Positions 44,193-54,700 are shown, counted from the stretch's first letter. The stretch is 64,000 nt of DNA from Gordonibacter sp034932485 (GCA_034932485.1 JAYFOQ010000002.1:303304-367303); one strand, 5' to 3'. Numbers and translations are program-made. Notes: generated by a model not told the origin, from the sequence alone.

Positions 44193-45725
44193 CTACAGAA
44201 TCACAGCAACGCACAGGAACACGCAGCACACCACAAACAAGAACCCCACAATAGGAGCCGCTCTCTTCACCCAATCGCCGTAGCTCATGTGAGCAGCCGA
44301 CGTGCAGGTCATCACTACGATTGAGGTAGGCGCTATCATCTTCGCCAAGCCAAGCGCCATACAATAAATGGTCACCATGATAGCCACGTCCACACCAGCA
44401 AACTGCGAAAGTGATGCCATGATGCCCATCGTGGCTGCCGCTAAGCCGGTTGAGCTGGGTATGAGGCAGGCAATAAGGAAGTAGCAAACCAAAGCGACTA
44501 CTACAAACGCCACCGGCGGCAGTGTCGAAAGCGTAGACTCGCACATGTTTAGAATCGTTGGCGTGATTTGACCGCCATCCATAACCACCTGGATGCCTCG
44601 GGCCAGCGGCACGACAAAGGCTGTGGATACCAAGCCAGCGGCGCCTGCAATAAGCGTATTGATAATTTTGTCGGCGCGGTAACGCATGACAATTCCGGTT
44701 GCCAGTGTCATAACCATGACGAGCATGGACAACTCAGGGAAATACCACGAACCAAACGGCGTAATATTAGCGCCGAGCACTTCACGCAGCACCGGCGTTA
44801 CGCCGATCCACGCTACTGCGTTTTCAAAAAATGTCCAATCAGGGTTAATAGATGTCCACGGCACCAACCCAACAATCATAATCGCAAACGTAAGCATGAA
44901 TATAATCAGTGCGCCCTTTTGACGACCCGACAAGGTAAGATCTTCATCCGTAGAAACCGGGAATTCCTCAAGATCTTTCTGACGTCGAAAGAACTGCACC
45001 GACTTTTCGGGATGCGCTTTGATCATGTCGGCATATCGACAAATAATCAAAATAACCAGCGCCGTAAATACCACCAACATCAGCACGCGCATACCCATAC
45101 CATCACCAGCAGATATACCAGCAATACCTGATGCAATGCCCGTGGCGAAGGGGTTTACCGTAGACGCCAGACAACCAGCTTGGGTACCCAGCACAACAAT
45201 CATTACCGCAACGACCGTATCGAGCCCAAGCGCCAAAATAACCGGCACGAACATAAGGAAGTAGACAATGCCCTCTTCGTAAGCTCCCTCCAGCGTGCCA
45301 AAGAAAGACATAATGCACACGAGAATAGCAATAAGAAGGTGCATGTTGTTCTGGTTCTTCATGGTGATGCGCTTGAGTGCTGTTTTTACAGCCCCCGTTT
45401 CATCCATCATCTGCAGAAAACTGCCGAACAGCAAAATAGTCAACGAGATGGAAATAGCACCACTGATAGCCCCCGACCCCAGCATGCCTGTTATAGGAGC
45501 CAAAAACACATCCCAAAGGCCTTGAGGCTTAGACTCAACCAGATGATAGGTGCCCGGAATAGCATCTCCAGCCTCAGTCAAATCATACGCACCGCCCGGT
45601 ACAAACCAACTGAGTACCGCGATAAAACAGATAACCCCAAACAAGATGACGTATGTATTAGGCATCTTGAATTTCTTTTTGCCCGCTTCAGGTTTCTTGC
45701 CCTCCTCGAGCTTTTTGTCCGACAT
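44193..45725 (-). CDS. YfcC-family transporter, probable arginine/ornithine exchanger
   Basis: The 510-residue membrane protein has about 12 helices and the YfcC/DcuC hallmarks: PNTYVILFGVICFIAVLSWFVPGGAYD at the N-terminus, the GTLEGAYEEGIVYF loop and IPSSTGLAAATMGIM near the C-terminus. Members encoded in arginine deiminase operons exchange arginine for ornithine; that role follows from its place here. An AGGAGAGG site precedes the ATG. Confidence 0.85.
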   Translation of the reverse strand: MSDKKLEEGKKPEAGKKKFKMPNTYVILFGVICFIAVLSWFVPGGAYDLTEAGDAIPGTYHLVESKPQGLWDVFLAPITGMLGSGAISGAISISLTILLFGSFLQMMDETGAVKTALKRITMKNQNNMHLLIAILVCIMSFFGTLEGAYEEGIVYFLMFVPVILALGLDTVVAVMIVVLGTQAGCLASTVNPFATGIASGIAGISAGDGMGMRVLMLVVFTALVILIICRYADMIKAHPEKSVQFFRRQKDLEEFPVSTDEDLTLSGRQKGALIIFMLTFAIMIVGLVPWTSINPDWTFFENAVAWIGVTPVLREVLGANITPFGSWYFPELSMLVMVMTLATGIVMRYRADKIINTLIAGAAGLVSTAFVVPLARGIQVVMDGGQITPTILNMCESTLSTLPPVAFVVVALVCYFLIACLIPSSTGLAAATMGIMASLSQFAGVDVAIMVTIYCMALGLAKMIAPTSIVVMTCTSAAHMSYGDWVKRAAPIVGFLFVVCCVFLCVAVIL

Positions 45726-45793
45726 AGAGCACCCCTCTCCTATCCGCCCCCTTCGCAGTAAAGGAGACGGACATCTGTTTGAGCCGGAAATTA

Positions 45794-46810
45794 CTACACG
45801 CGCGGAATGTACAGGTTGCCGAGTGTGGCAGCCATGATGGCCTTGATGGTGTGCATGCGATTTTCGGCCTGCTCGAACTGACGACCATGCTCGCAGTAGA
45901 ACACGTCGTCGGTAACTTCCATGGCGGAGATGCCGTGCTTGTCCTTGATGTCAGCGGCATAATCGGTCTCGGCATTGTGGAAGGCTGGCAGGCAGTGCAG
46001 GAATATCCAGTCGGGATTCTTGATATGGGAGACAAGCTCGACGTTCACCTGATAGGGCTGCATGAGGCGCACGCGCTCGGCAAACTGGGACTCTTCACCC
46101 ATGGCAGCCCACACGTTCGCATAGACGGCATCGGCGTTCTCCACGGCCTTGATAGGATCGTTCGTCACCGTGATGGTTGCGCCGCTCACTGCTGCGAATT
46201 TCTGAGCCAGTGCCACGATCTCCGGATCGGGCTCAAGCTCCTTCGGTGTGGCGTTTACATAGTTCACACCAAGGATGGCGCTCGTAATCATGAGGGAGTT
46301 CTGCACGTTGTTACGACCTTGTCCGCAGTAGGCGAGCGTCAAACCCTCCAGCTTGCCGAAGTTCTCCTTCATGGTCATGAAGTCGGCGAGCATTTGGGTG
46401 GGGTGTTCTTTGTCGGTGAGACCGTTCCACACCGGCACGCCAGCATATTTGGCCAGATCCTCGACGTTGCTTTGTGCGAAACCGCGGAACTCGATAGCGT
46501 CAAACATGGAACCTAAAACAAGCGCCGTGTCACGTACCGTCTCTTTCTTCCCCAGCTGAATGTCGTTCTTGCCCAAATATTCAGGATGTGCACCCATGTC
46601 AAAACAAGCGGTCGTAAAGGCAGCGCGCGTACGGGTGGAAGTTTTTTCAAACAGAAGCGCGATATTCTTACCCTCGAGATAGCGATGAGGGATATTACGT
46701 TTCTTTAGGTCTTTTAGATGCTCTGCAAACCCAATAAGCCACATCAATTCGTCTTTGGTGTAGTCCCTCGTGGAAAGAAGACTGCGTCCTTGAAACACTG
46801 ACTCGGTCAT
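45794..46810 (-). CDS. argF: Ornithine carbamoyltransferase
   Basis: The 338-residue enzyme exchanges citrulline plus phosphate for ornithine plus carbamoyl phosphate, here probably in the catabolic direction (arcB role). Motifs: FEKTSTRTRAAF (carbamoyl phosphate, about 55), HCLPAFHNAETDY (about 272), and DFMTMKENFGKL. Catabolic and biosynthetic forms cannot be told apart by sequence alone. ATG 46810 follows AAAGGAG. It is the first gene of the operon; arcC, the carbamate kinase that would make ATP, is not in the window. Confidence 0.93.
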   Translation of the reverse strand: MTESVFQGRSLLSTRDYTKDELMWLIGFAEHLKDLKKRNIPHRYLEGKNIALLFEKTSTRTRAAFTTACFDMGAHPEYLGKNDIQLGKKETVRDTALVLGSMFDAIEFRGFAQSNVEDLAKYAGVPVWNGLTDKEHPTQMLADFMTMKENFGKLEGLTLAYCGQGRNNVQNSLMITSAILGVNYVNATPKELEPDPEIVALAQKFAAVSGATITVTNDPIKAVENADAVYANVWAAMGEESQFAERVRLMQPYQVNVELVSHIKNPDWIFLHCLPAFHNAETDYAADIKDKHGISAMEVTDDVFYCEHGRQFEQAENRMHTIKAIMAATLGNLYIPRV

Positions 46811-46957
46811 GGTGTTGCTCCTTTCGATTGGATGCCTTGACACCCCTCCCCGACGGACACCACTCCCCATTGGTGTGGCCCCTCCTGGCAGGCCAGGTAC
46901 AACACCAATCATACGAAGCCACACACAAGCAACCCCGTGGACAGGTCTACAAAAAAG

Positions 46958-46993
46958 CGCTACCCGCTTTGTTCGATCGAACAAAGCGGGTAG
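46958..46993 (-). terminator. 36-bp perfect palindrome with a T tract
   Basis: Two 18-base arms meet at TTCGATCGAA with no spacer. On the minus strand it is followed by GCGCTTTTTT, so it can terminate transcripts running from the polyferredoxin gene towards the arginine operon. The CTTTGTTC ... GAACAAAG core is shared with a dyad at 62592, so it may also bind a regulator. Confidence 0.7.
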
Positions 46994-47041
46994 CTCGTCG
47001 GCAACTATAAACATCCCGTGGGCTTCAGAGTTCAAAAGTGC

Positions 47042-47074
47042 GCATGCGGCCGTGAGAGGGACACGGCCGCATGC
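47042..47074 (-). terminator. Hairpin after the polyferredoxin gene
   Basis: A perfect 13-bp inverted repeat (47042-47054 with 47062-47074) of high GC, 46 bases past the stop codon. Only TTTT follows after a gap. Confidence 0.6.
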
Positions 47075-47120
47075 AAGAAAAATGGCAAAACGCCTTCTAG
47101 GGAGGGGAGGGCGAAAGCGC

Positions 47121-48320
47121 TTACCTTTCGAAAATGTTTGATTCTTTTAAGTTTTGGCGCATGGCGTTAACTATTTGGTGAGGACTATTAATCGCAGCAG
47201 GGCGCGGCTTCATAAGGTAATGATGCTTCGCTCCATCTATCAAATAATTCGGCTTAGTCTCGTCAAGTATCACAATGGCGTCCTCAGAACAAATATCACG
47301 GCAGCTACCACATTTGACGCAGTCGCCCGGAAAATGGTCGACACCAAAGAGTCCCGCAAGATCGTCGAATTTACGAATAGCTCCCGTTGGGCAGAATGTG
47401 GCGCACATACGACAGGAAGTACATTTTCGTCCGTCTATAACGACACTACCCCACAGCCTCGTCGCAATACTATCAACCTGAGGCTCACCCAGAGCACTCA
47501 GATACTCTAACAACCGAGAACGGCGATCGGGTACAAAATGAGGCAAGGTTCCATCTTTCATAACATGAAACAGCTTCGAAGGAGGCAATTCCGCTTCAGG
47601 GGTGGGTTTTTCAATCACGTCTTCCCCTGCCTTTTGCAAAAGTTTCTCTGTTTTCTTCAAAGGTTCATTGGTTCGAGTTTTACAGAAAAACGCTTCGATA
47701 TCACACGATGCGCGATATTTGTCAACGCCTTCGGCAAGCACATATGCAGGTAGCTCGTTAGTAACCGACACACACGCATCGCTCCCCCATGCTGCAAGCA
47801 AGGCGCGAGCGCTCTCGGCAACAGTCAAAGACATTGCCTGACCATGCTTTTGCGCGCAGCAATCACACGTTCCACAGGCTATAACAATATTCTTTACACC
47901 ATGAGTCACGAGGCCGCATATAAGCGATTCCTCAACGCGGCCGGAACACACGACCATCGCCATCTTCCGCACGTCAATCAAGCCTTCTGAGGCCTCCAAA
48001 AGCAATTTACACGCGATGGTTACTTGGTCGTTTTCCCGCGCATTAAGGCATTCATTCAAAAGTTGAGCATCGCTAGGATTGCGCGCCTCGAGAGCGCAGG
48101 TAGGGCAAGCCGTCGCGCAAGTTCCGCACCCAACGCACGAATCTGCATCGATGGTCAATCTGCCGTCAACCAAAGAGATGCATCCTGAGGTGCACGCTTC
48201 GGCACACTTCAAGCAAGACACGTTTCGGTTTCGCACTTTGGCGCAACGGTCCTGCCTCACGGTTATAGCTGTTCCGTCAAGGGCCGAAAAAGCTCCTATG
48301 ATGTTTGAGGACAAAGCCAT
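47121..48320 (-). CDS. Polyferredoxin-like 4Fe-4S protein
   Basis: The 399-residue soluble protein has four cluster motifs. Two are at the N-terminus (CLKCAEACTSGC, then CVGCGTCATACPTC) and two at the C-terminus (CTSCRMCATFCP, CVKCGSCRDICSEDA). A central domain carries ACGTCDCCAQKHG, similar to Cys-rich hydrogenase/heterodisulfide reductase parts. It has no signal peptide and no membrane helix, so it works in the cytoplasm, likely feeding electrons to the NapH-like membrane partner. Its ATG directly follows the napH-like stop codon, so the two are co-translated. Confidence 0.82.
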   Translation of the reverse strand: MALSSNIIGAFSALDGTAITVRQDRCAKVRNRNVSCLKCAEACTSGCISLVDGRLTIDADSCVGCGTCATACPTCALEARNPSDAQLLNECLNARENDQVTIACKLLLEASEGLIDVRKMAMVVCSGRVEESLICGLVTHGVKNIVIACGTCDCCAQKHGQAMSLTVAESARALLAAWGSDACVSVTNELPAYVLAEGVDKYRASCDIEAFFCKTRTNEPLKKTEKLLQKAGEDVIEKPTPEAELPPSKLFHVMKDGTLPHFVPDRRSRLLEYLSALGEPQVDSIATRLWGSVVIDGRKCTSCRMCATFCPTGAIRKFDDLAGLFGVDHFPGDCVKCGSCRDICSEDAIVILDETKPNYLIDGAKHHYLMKPRPAAINSPHQIVNAMRQNLKESNIFER

Positions 48321-49271
48321 TTAGTTTCCCGCCTCGCGCTTCACGTCGTCCAATTCAAGAGACACTTCACCGGTTTTCTTATCTTTTTTAATCAAGAACG
48401 GCATACTGACGGCTTTTGTCGGACAAACCTCCACGCACGCTCGGCAACGGGTACAGTCTGCCAGGGTACGTTCTCCGAAATCAGGATGGCGCAGATTGAT
48501 ATCAGCATCGCACACTATGGCGCAGCGACTGCACGCCGTCCCTTTCTGCGTTTCGAGGCATTTGCTTTCGTCGATGACGGGACGAAACGTCTTGCTAAAA
48601 CGCGAGGCAAGGTTCATCAAACCAGCGAGAGGACAAAAACGCGTACACCACTTACGCAGGAATACCAGCTCGATCACGAGTAAGAGAGGAATCAAAATAA
48701 CCGACCAGGTCATATCTCCAGCCGAGAAGAGGCGCCACACTACCAACACGGTGGCAAACGTCAGCCCAACAGGACATACCAAGCAAAACACCGGGAAACC
48801 AAAAACTGCTGTCGATAAAAGCGCACCGCCTAGCACATAATGACGCGAATCAAGCTTGGATCGTTTTTGGGCGCAGGAAGAACAGCTCCCACAATTATGT
48901 GTACACTTCAGTTCCTCGTTTGCCACCGATAACATTTCTTCACGCTTATCGTCGGCTGCCTTCTTACGCTTGCTCGGCGATCTGAAAAAGTTTTTTACTC
49001 GATCGAGCAAGGGCACAGGACACACCCAGTCGCAGAACGCGCGACCAACCAAAAAAACCAGTAAAGCCATGATCACAATTGAAATAACTGCGCGCGGAAC
49101 AAATGTCTTAGACGCAATCATGGTGGTTAATGCACCCAAAGGACACAATGCAGATATTGCATCCCACCCAAATCCGGACAAAGTTCCTAGGCTTACGCCT
49201 GCTATCAATCCCGCCGAGAGTACAACGAACACGACCGCGGCGATAATCGTGCGAAGTTTCTTAGAAGACAT
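48321..49271 (-). CDS. NapH-like membrane 4Fe-4S quinol oxidase subunit
   Basis: The 316-residue protein has about five membrane helices, the NapH/MauN-type CP motifs (CPLGALTT, CPVPLLDRV, CPVGLTFA) and CTRFCPLAG. A C-terminal pair of 4Fe-4S motifs follows (CSRCAIVCDADI, CTRCRACVEVCP). A CTHNCGSCSSCAQKR stretch adds extra cysteines. NapH passes electrons from the quinone pool to periplasmic reductases with NapG. The NapG-like gene is 9 bases upstream. Confidence 0.85.
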   Translation of the reverse strand: MSSKKLRTIIAAVVFVVLSAGLIAGVSLGTLSGFGWDAISALCPLGALTTMIASKTFVPRAVISIVIMALLVFLVGRAFCDWVCPVPLLDRVKNFFRSPSKRKKAADDKREEMLSVANEELKCTHNCGSCSSCAQKRSKLDSRHYVLGGALLSTAVFGFPVFCLVCPVGLTFATVLVVWRLFSAGDMTWSVILIPLLLVIELVFLRKWCTRFCPLAGLMNLASRFSKTFRPVIDESKCLETQKGTACSRCAIVCDADINLRHPDFGERTLADCTRCRACVEVCPTKAVSMPFLIKKDKKTGEVSLELDDVKREAGN

Positions 49272-49280
49272 CTGTTCCTC

Positions 49281-49922
49281 CTACTGCAACGATTCGAGAG
49301 GCTTAACAACAATGGCACGCTCGGTTGCCCCAGCCACAATGGAGCCCGCCTTCAAAGACACGCATACGCTTTCACATGCTCCACATCCGTTACATCTATC
49401 AGCGATAACGAAAGGCCGCTGACTCTTTGCATCCTGCGTTAGCCCGATCGCCTCATAAGAGCAGGCATCATAACAATACCGACATCCGGTATCACGGTAG
49501 GCCAAGCATTGCGCTTCATCTATTACCGCAAGACCTATGATGGTATTTTGCGCGGTCGCCCCCGCATTCAACCTCAAGGCCTCGGTGGGACACGCCTTCA
49601 CACACAGCGGTTCGCCGCCGTTTTCTTCAGTGCAGAAATCACAATAATTATCCGAGAAGTTCAACTCAGGAGAGCGCATGCCCACGATGCCATCTTCAAT
49701 GCGAGCAGGTACGATAACGTTACGCGGACACGCTTCGTAGCACTTCTCACATCTAATGCATGCCGCTACTAATCTGTTTTCGTCTTGCCCTCCTGGAGGA
49801 CGGCACACCGGATTCTGACCAGCGTAACGAAGTGCACCCAGCCCCATCAACGCTACTGTTCCCCCCGCTCCAATAAGCAAGCTGCGGCGCGAAACGTTTA
49901 GAGGCCCTTTCTCTTCTGCCAT
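49281..49922 (-). CDS. NapG-like Tat-exported 4Fe-4S protein
   Basis: The 213-residue protein has a twin-arginine signal (SRRSLLIGAGG) and four cluster motifs: CIRCEKCYEACP, CDFCTEENGGEPLCVKACP, CRYCYDACSYEA and CNGCGACESVC. This is the NapG/MauM group, a periplasmic electron carrier between the NapH membrane subunit and a reductase. Here the acceptor is probably the molybdoenzyme of the same operon rather than a nitrate reductase. Confidence 0.86.
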   Translation of the reverse strand: MAEEKGPLNVSRRSLLIGAGGTVALMGLGALRYAGQNPVCRPPGGQDENRLVAACIRCEKCYEACPRNVIVPARIEDGIVGMRSPELNFSDNYCDFCTEENGGEPLCVKACPTEALRLNAGATAQNTIIGLAVIDEAQCLAYRDTGCRYCYDACSYEAIGLTQDAKSQRPFVIADRCNGCGACESVCVSLKAGSIVAGATERAIVVKPLESLQ

Positions 49923-50007
49923 GCTTTCTTCCTCTCATAGATTTTCCGACAATCCTCTGTGCTTCCCAAGCCACCAGAGGAGCGCGTTTCGAAAATTCGT
50001 GAACAGC

Positions 50008-50059
50008 GGGGCTTCTCCTTTTCGCTGCAAGAAGCAGGGGCTTGCATCGGAGAAGCCCC
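50008..50059 (-). promoter_or_regulatory. Two competing hairpins in the dmsC-napG gap
   Basis: On the minus strand GGGGCTTCTCC can pair with AAGCCCC close by, or with GGAGAAGCCCC 30 bases on. The two pairings exclude each other, a layout seen in attenuators and in processed mRNA. It lies about 100 bases past the DmsC-like stop. Confidence 0.4.
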
Positions 50060-50160
50060 ACCTATCACGCATTGTCGAACAGCTCGGCAGCATGGACGTT
50101 ACCGCCAAGCAAAGCTACGCCCTCAGCCGACCAAAGCATCGGGCGCAGCGATCAAACAAC

Positions 50161-51054
50161 CTAGTACAACGGGAAAATGCTGATGGCAACTGCGTACAAT
50201 ATGCAGCGCCAGCACAAGCTGCCCACGACCACACACGCCAAGGCAACTCCACCGTACGTCACGAGCGTCTTGCCTTCGACCTTTTTAGCGAACCAGGTCA
50301 GTGCAAGCGGAGCCACCACGCCCACGACAACGGTACCCAACCAAAACGCAACGGCCTGGCTACCCGCAAAGACACTGCCCGTGACTGCGGAAATATCAAC
50401 CATGCCAACATCGGGCAACGTGGGATCGAAGTAGTACGTAATATCGCAGAAGGCGCCACCCATGGCATAGATCACAAAGGCATAGGCGATAACAGCAATC
50501 AGCTGAAGAACGCCGCCGGCTAACGAAACCTTGAGAGCGAGATCCTTAGCATCGGCAGCACCCGTTGCAGCGGAGATCACTAATCCGATAAGACCGCCCA
50601 GAAGTATCGTGTTGCACACGTAATACACGATTAGCATTGGAGTGTCCCATGCCGGAAGAGAGGGCATCAGGTAACTGTCACCCGTTACAATAGGCAAAGC
50701 AAAACCAACGATAATAGCCAGCACGCCGCACCACTTGGGGGGCACGCCTTCTTCGGATCGACGCATCATCAAGAAATACACTGCAAGCACGATGGCGAAT
50801 ACAATGCATCCGATGAACTCAAGCGTAATACCCGATGTAATATGGCCAAAACCGTTAAAGATACGCTCCCAATGCTGAAGATGCATGAAAACAGACAAGC
50901 CACCAACGACCAAGCCTGCCGCAGCAACGATAAGCAATGCCAATTGCATCTTCTTGCCTTTGCCCATGCCCGTCAGAAGACCCTGCATAGCCAACGTACC
51001 ACCAGCTATACACAGGAAGAACGTGAAGAGAATAAGAGGCCATTCCAAATGCAT
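50161..51054 (-). CDS. DmsC-like membrane anchor
   Basis: The 297-residue protein has eight membrane helices and belongs to the DMSO reductase anchor (DmsC/NrfD) group. It links the quinol pool to the DmsB-like ferredoxin. ATG 51054 follows GGAGGGAG. It begins right after the dmsB-like stop codon. Confidence 0.85.
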   Translation of the reverse strand: MHLEWPLILFTFFLCIAGGTLAMQGLLTGMGKGKKMQLALLIVAAAGLVVGGLSVFMHLQHWERIFNGFGHITSGITLEFIGCIVFAIVLAVYFLMMRRSEEGVPPKWCGVLAIIVGFALPIVTGDSYLMPSLPAWDTPMLIVYYVCNTILLGGLIGLVISAATGAADAKDLALKVSLAGGVLQLIAVIAYAFVIYAMGGAFCDITYYFDPTLPDVGMVDISAVTGSVFAGSQAVAFWLGTVVVGVVAPLALTWFAKKVEGKTLVTYGGVALACVVVGSLCWRCILYAVAISIFPLY

Positions 51055-51056
51055 GT

Positions 51057-51716
51057 TTACTCCCTCCACTTTCGGCCTTCACGGAGCAGATACATAAGCT
51101 TAGGATCGTTGCCTGCATCCGTGAGATGATGAATTTCGCTTTGCTTGTAGGGTTCCACGTAATCTTTAAGCTTCACGCGGGTAGCCTGCATTTCTTCATA
51201 TTGACAACCAGGGCTGTCCGGATGGGCCGGAGCCTCAAACGAATCGACACCCTTATCCAAATCGCCGAAGAATCGAGCACGGGCACCACACTGGGCAACA
51301 CACTGAGGCAGTTCACCTTGCGAGATACGCTGCTCGCACAGGGTACACTTCTCTACCACGCGCTCTTCTTTGTTTAGATAACGAACTCCGTAAGGGCACG
51401 CCAAGGCGCAGAACTGACATCCGATGCACTTGGATTTATCAATCTGGATGGTGCCGTCTTCACGAATGTGAGATGCCTCGGTCGGGCATACTTTCACACA
51501 CTCAGGATTTTCGCAATGCTGGCACTGCACCGGAAGGAAGTACATCTCGACATCGGGATACTCTCCCGATCCTCCTTCAATGGGATGCGGCCCAACGCGC
51601 AGCGTTTTGATCCAGAAGGAACCGACGTCAACGCCATTGATGGCCTTGCATGCAACGGTGCAAGCGAGACAACCCGTACAGCGGTTCAGATCTGTCACGA
51701 TCGCATAATTTGCCAT
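51057..51716 (-). CDS. DmsB-like electron-transfer subunit, four 4Fe-4S clusters
   Basis: The 219-residue protein has the DmsB pattern of Cys groups: CTGCLACTVACK, CQHCENPECVKVCP, CIGCQFCALACPYG and CTLCEQRISQGELPQCVAQC. It carries electrons from the membrane anchor to the molybdenum subunit and is carried out of the cell by that subunit's Tat signal. It lies between the catalytic and anchor genes. Confidence 0.93.
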   Translation of the reverse strand: MANYAIVTDLNRCTGCLACTVACKAINGVDVGSFWIKTLRVGPHPIEGGSGEYPDVEMYFLPVQCQHCENPECVKVCPTEASHIREDGTIQIDKSKCIGCQFCALACPYGVRYLNKEERVVEKCTLCEQRISQGELPQCVAQCGARARFFGDLDKGVDSFEAPAHPDSPGCQYEEMQATRVKLKDYVEPYKQSEIHHLTDAGNDPKLMYLLREGRKWRE

Positions 51717-51730
51717 GAATACCCTCCTTC

Positions 51731-54700
51731 CTATTCCTTGACGAGGCTACGGCCGTGGGTCTGCAAGCCCTTGGCAGAGCTATTGGCAAACGTAAGCTCA
51801 ACCTTGGAGTCAGCCAGACGCGGATCGTTCGCCAGCCATTCTTTCAAACGCGGGTCATCAGCATTCGTGATGACAGGCTTGCCCTGCGGATCACACGGCA
51901 CGGGATTGTTGAACGGGCTGTTCTCCGCCGTAGCTTTGTAGATAAGCACTGGAAGACCGCGCAGCTGGGAAGCACCGCATATCCAGCATTGGGCATATTT
52001 GTCCATACAGCAGTTGATTCCAACCAGCTCAAAACCGTGAGAGGCAGAGTCGACCTCGGGATACCACCATGCATGATTAGCATTGGCAGTTCCCTCTTTA
52101 ATGCCGTAATACAGGTCGGCCACTTGGCGAATAGCTCCCCAAGGACTACGCACCCATACCCAGTCGCCCTGCTCGATACCCATACGGGCAGCGTCGTTGG
52201 GATTAATCTCGATGCGGGGGCTCGGCCACAACTCGCGACACCACGGCAGCTGGCGATGCTCGGAATGGAAGTACACCGGCTGACGCGAACCCGTTGTGCA
52301 AATGAATGCATTTTCGGGATGCTTCGTCAGATTTTCCTTGTACTCTTCAACGAGGTGGTCGCCCTTGTAGTTGTCGTTAATGTAAGCATCCGATGTTTTA
52401 ATCTGATCGACTAAAGCAGCATTAAAGTACTCAGGATTGGCAACCTTGGAGTTCTTCGGCTCCACCCAATGGGGGAACTTATCGATATCGGGAACGTTCG
52501 GGTCGATAGTATTCGTAACCGCAAACGTAGCCGCTCCATCGGGAATATAGGATTCGGCGATAGTTGACCATACCTCAACTTTGGCAGTCGGGGTCATGAA
52601 GCCGCATTTCTCGTCGACCGCAGAGTACAAATTGTAGCCACCCTGCTGGCGACGATAACCCATTTCCCAGCGACGATAGGTACCCCAACGCTCAGGATGC
52701 CATTTACGACAGTCGAACCAGCCCTCTTCTTGGAATTTAGCAGCATATTCCGGGAAGTCCGGGCCAGCGGGGAACTCTTCAGTCTTCCACCAGTCGGTAG
52801 CGTCCTTAAGCACGCGGTACTCTTGCTCCTCGTACGTAACATTGCCGCCCATTTGGACAAAATCGTTATAGTCGAGGTTGTTCCATGCATCGTATTCAGG
52901 ATCGCGATCGTTCCAGGTAACACCCATAGCCTTATACAGACAAATAACGGCAACCGGATCGAAAATACAATCGCCCATAGGCTGAACACAGCGCTGACCA
53001 GCTCCGAAGATACCACCCGCACCCTGAGACACACGGCCAGTATTTACTTCCATCCAGTGCAGGACAGGAATAACGATGTCGGCGCAACCGTTGTTCGGAC
53101 ACGACCACAGGTTAAAGTCCATCCAGAAGTCAAGGCGCGTAAGGGCCTCCCATGCCTCGAGCAAGTTTGACTCATTCATGAAGTCGCCCGACATGCACAC
53201 GCCGCCATGTATCTGATAGGGGGTGTCGATGCCATTGATGGAGTCCCAAATAGCCGCCGAGTCGGCCCAGCGATTCCAGTAACGCAGCAACGGGAAGCGC
53301 TCTGCCGAAATCTGCTTGGCGTTCTTGTCAAACGACGTCTGCGGAGTCGGCCATGCGGTATTAGCCTTATATGCGCCACCTTTTCGCTCAGCGATCCAGC
53401 GAGCTTCACTTTCGGTCGGCACATGATTGCCATAGCGCTCTGCCAAGGGAGACTTTTCGTCGATAAGGTACTGCACGAACTTCTGGATAAGCGGGATTTG
53501 CTCTTCCACGCTCAGGTTACGAGGAGTGTTGCCCAGCTCCATCGTTCCCACATCAACGCCCCACGTCTTAGACTTCTCGCCGTAGTTTGTCTTAAGCATG
53601 TTAGCGCGGCCTGCACATCCGTCTACCTGCGCCTTCGAAGAACCACGGTTGCCCGCAGGCTCGTCGGAGTTGCCCGTAATGCACGCAATGAGCTGCAATG
53701 CACGGCTATTCTGAACAGCATGGCCGGTTTGGTCGGGAGCCAACTGATAATGGATGCCACCATTGCCATGAAGCGGATTCAGGCGTGTGGTGTACACGCG
53801 AACAGCTTCTTCGATCTTCTCCGCAGGAACCTCGGTTACCTCTTCAACGTAGTCGAGAGTATACTTCTCCAAGCTCTCAGAGAATGCCTCCCACACGGTA
53901 CCCGCGCTGATGGTTGCACCACTCTTAAGCTTCACGCTCACGCCGCCCGGGAACAGGGCAGGGTTCTTGGGAAGTCCAGCAGGGTTCGACTTTTTACCGC
54001 CTTCGTTGCCTGCATTCCAGTAGGCATTAAACGAAGCATCGGCAGGATCGGCGAACTTGGACGGATCGGGCAACCAAGCATCGGAGATAATAGGCTTGTA
54101 GGGATGCTCAACCCAAACGCCGGTGGTTGGAATCTTGTGCTTCTCGCCTTCCCATTGGCATTCCTCGGAATCCCAGTATGTCGGCTTGTTGTTGTTCTCG
54201 TCCCAACAAATAAAGCGCTGGTAGCGGCCTTTGTACTCCCAGTACTGGTTAATCCAGTCGGGATCGCAATCAGCCTCGGTTAGGATGCGGCTCTCCATAT
54301 CGATGCCGCCGTTCATTTCCATGAACCAGCCCTTTTTAGTGCGGCCATCCTTTTCAGGGTTCCACAAGAACGGAGCGTTTGACCAACGACGAACAAACGC
54401 GTTGTCATATGCTTCGTTATCGAGAATCCACTTAAGCCAACCCAAAGACAGGCACAGGTCGGTGCCAACACGCAAAGGCAGCCACGTATCAGCTTCTTTT
54501 CCAAGCGGAGTCATACGCGGATCGACTAGAATATGCTTGTAGGCTCGCTGAGCGCAGTCTACAACCGTACGGTTCGTTGAGTCGTAGTTAGAATACTCGG
54601 CAGCAGTACCCCATTGCACATACACCAGCGGTCCCTGCTCGACTTCCATCCAAGGGGAGCCAATTTCGTCAGTCAGGATGCCAGCGAAGTGGCGCGGGCC

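Larger units (their letters stand above)
46811..47120. other. Arginine-operon leader and polyferredoxin terminators
   Basis: 310 bases without a gene. They contain the ornithine carbamoyltransferase promoter region and the two hairpins listed separately. I did not find a recognisable ARG box. Confidence 0.55.

Noticed and set aside
53207..54283. 358-codon open frame opposite the molybdoenzyme
   Set aside because: It is antisense to a conserved catalytic subunit and has no known domain.
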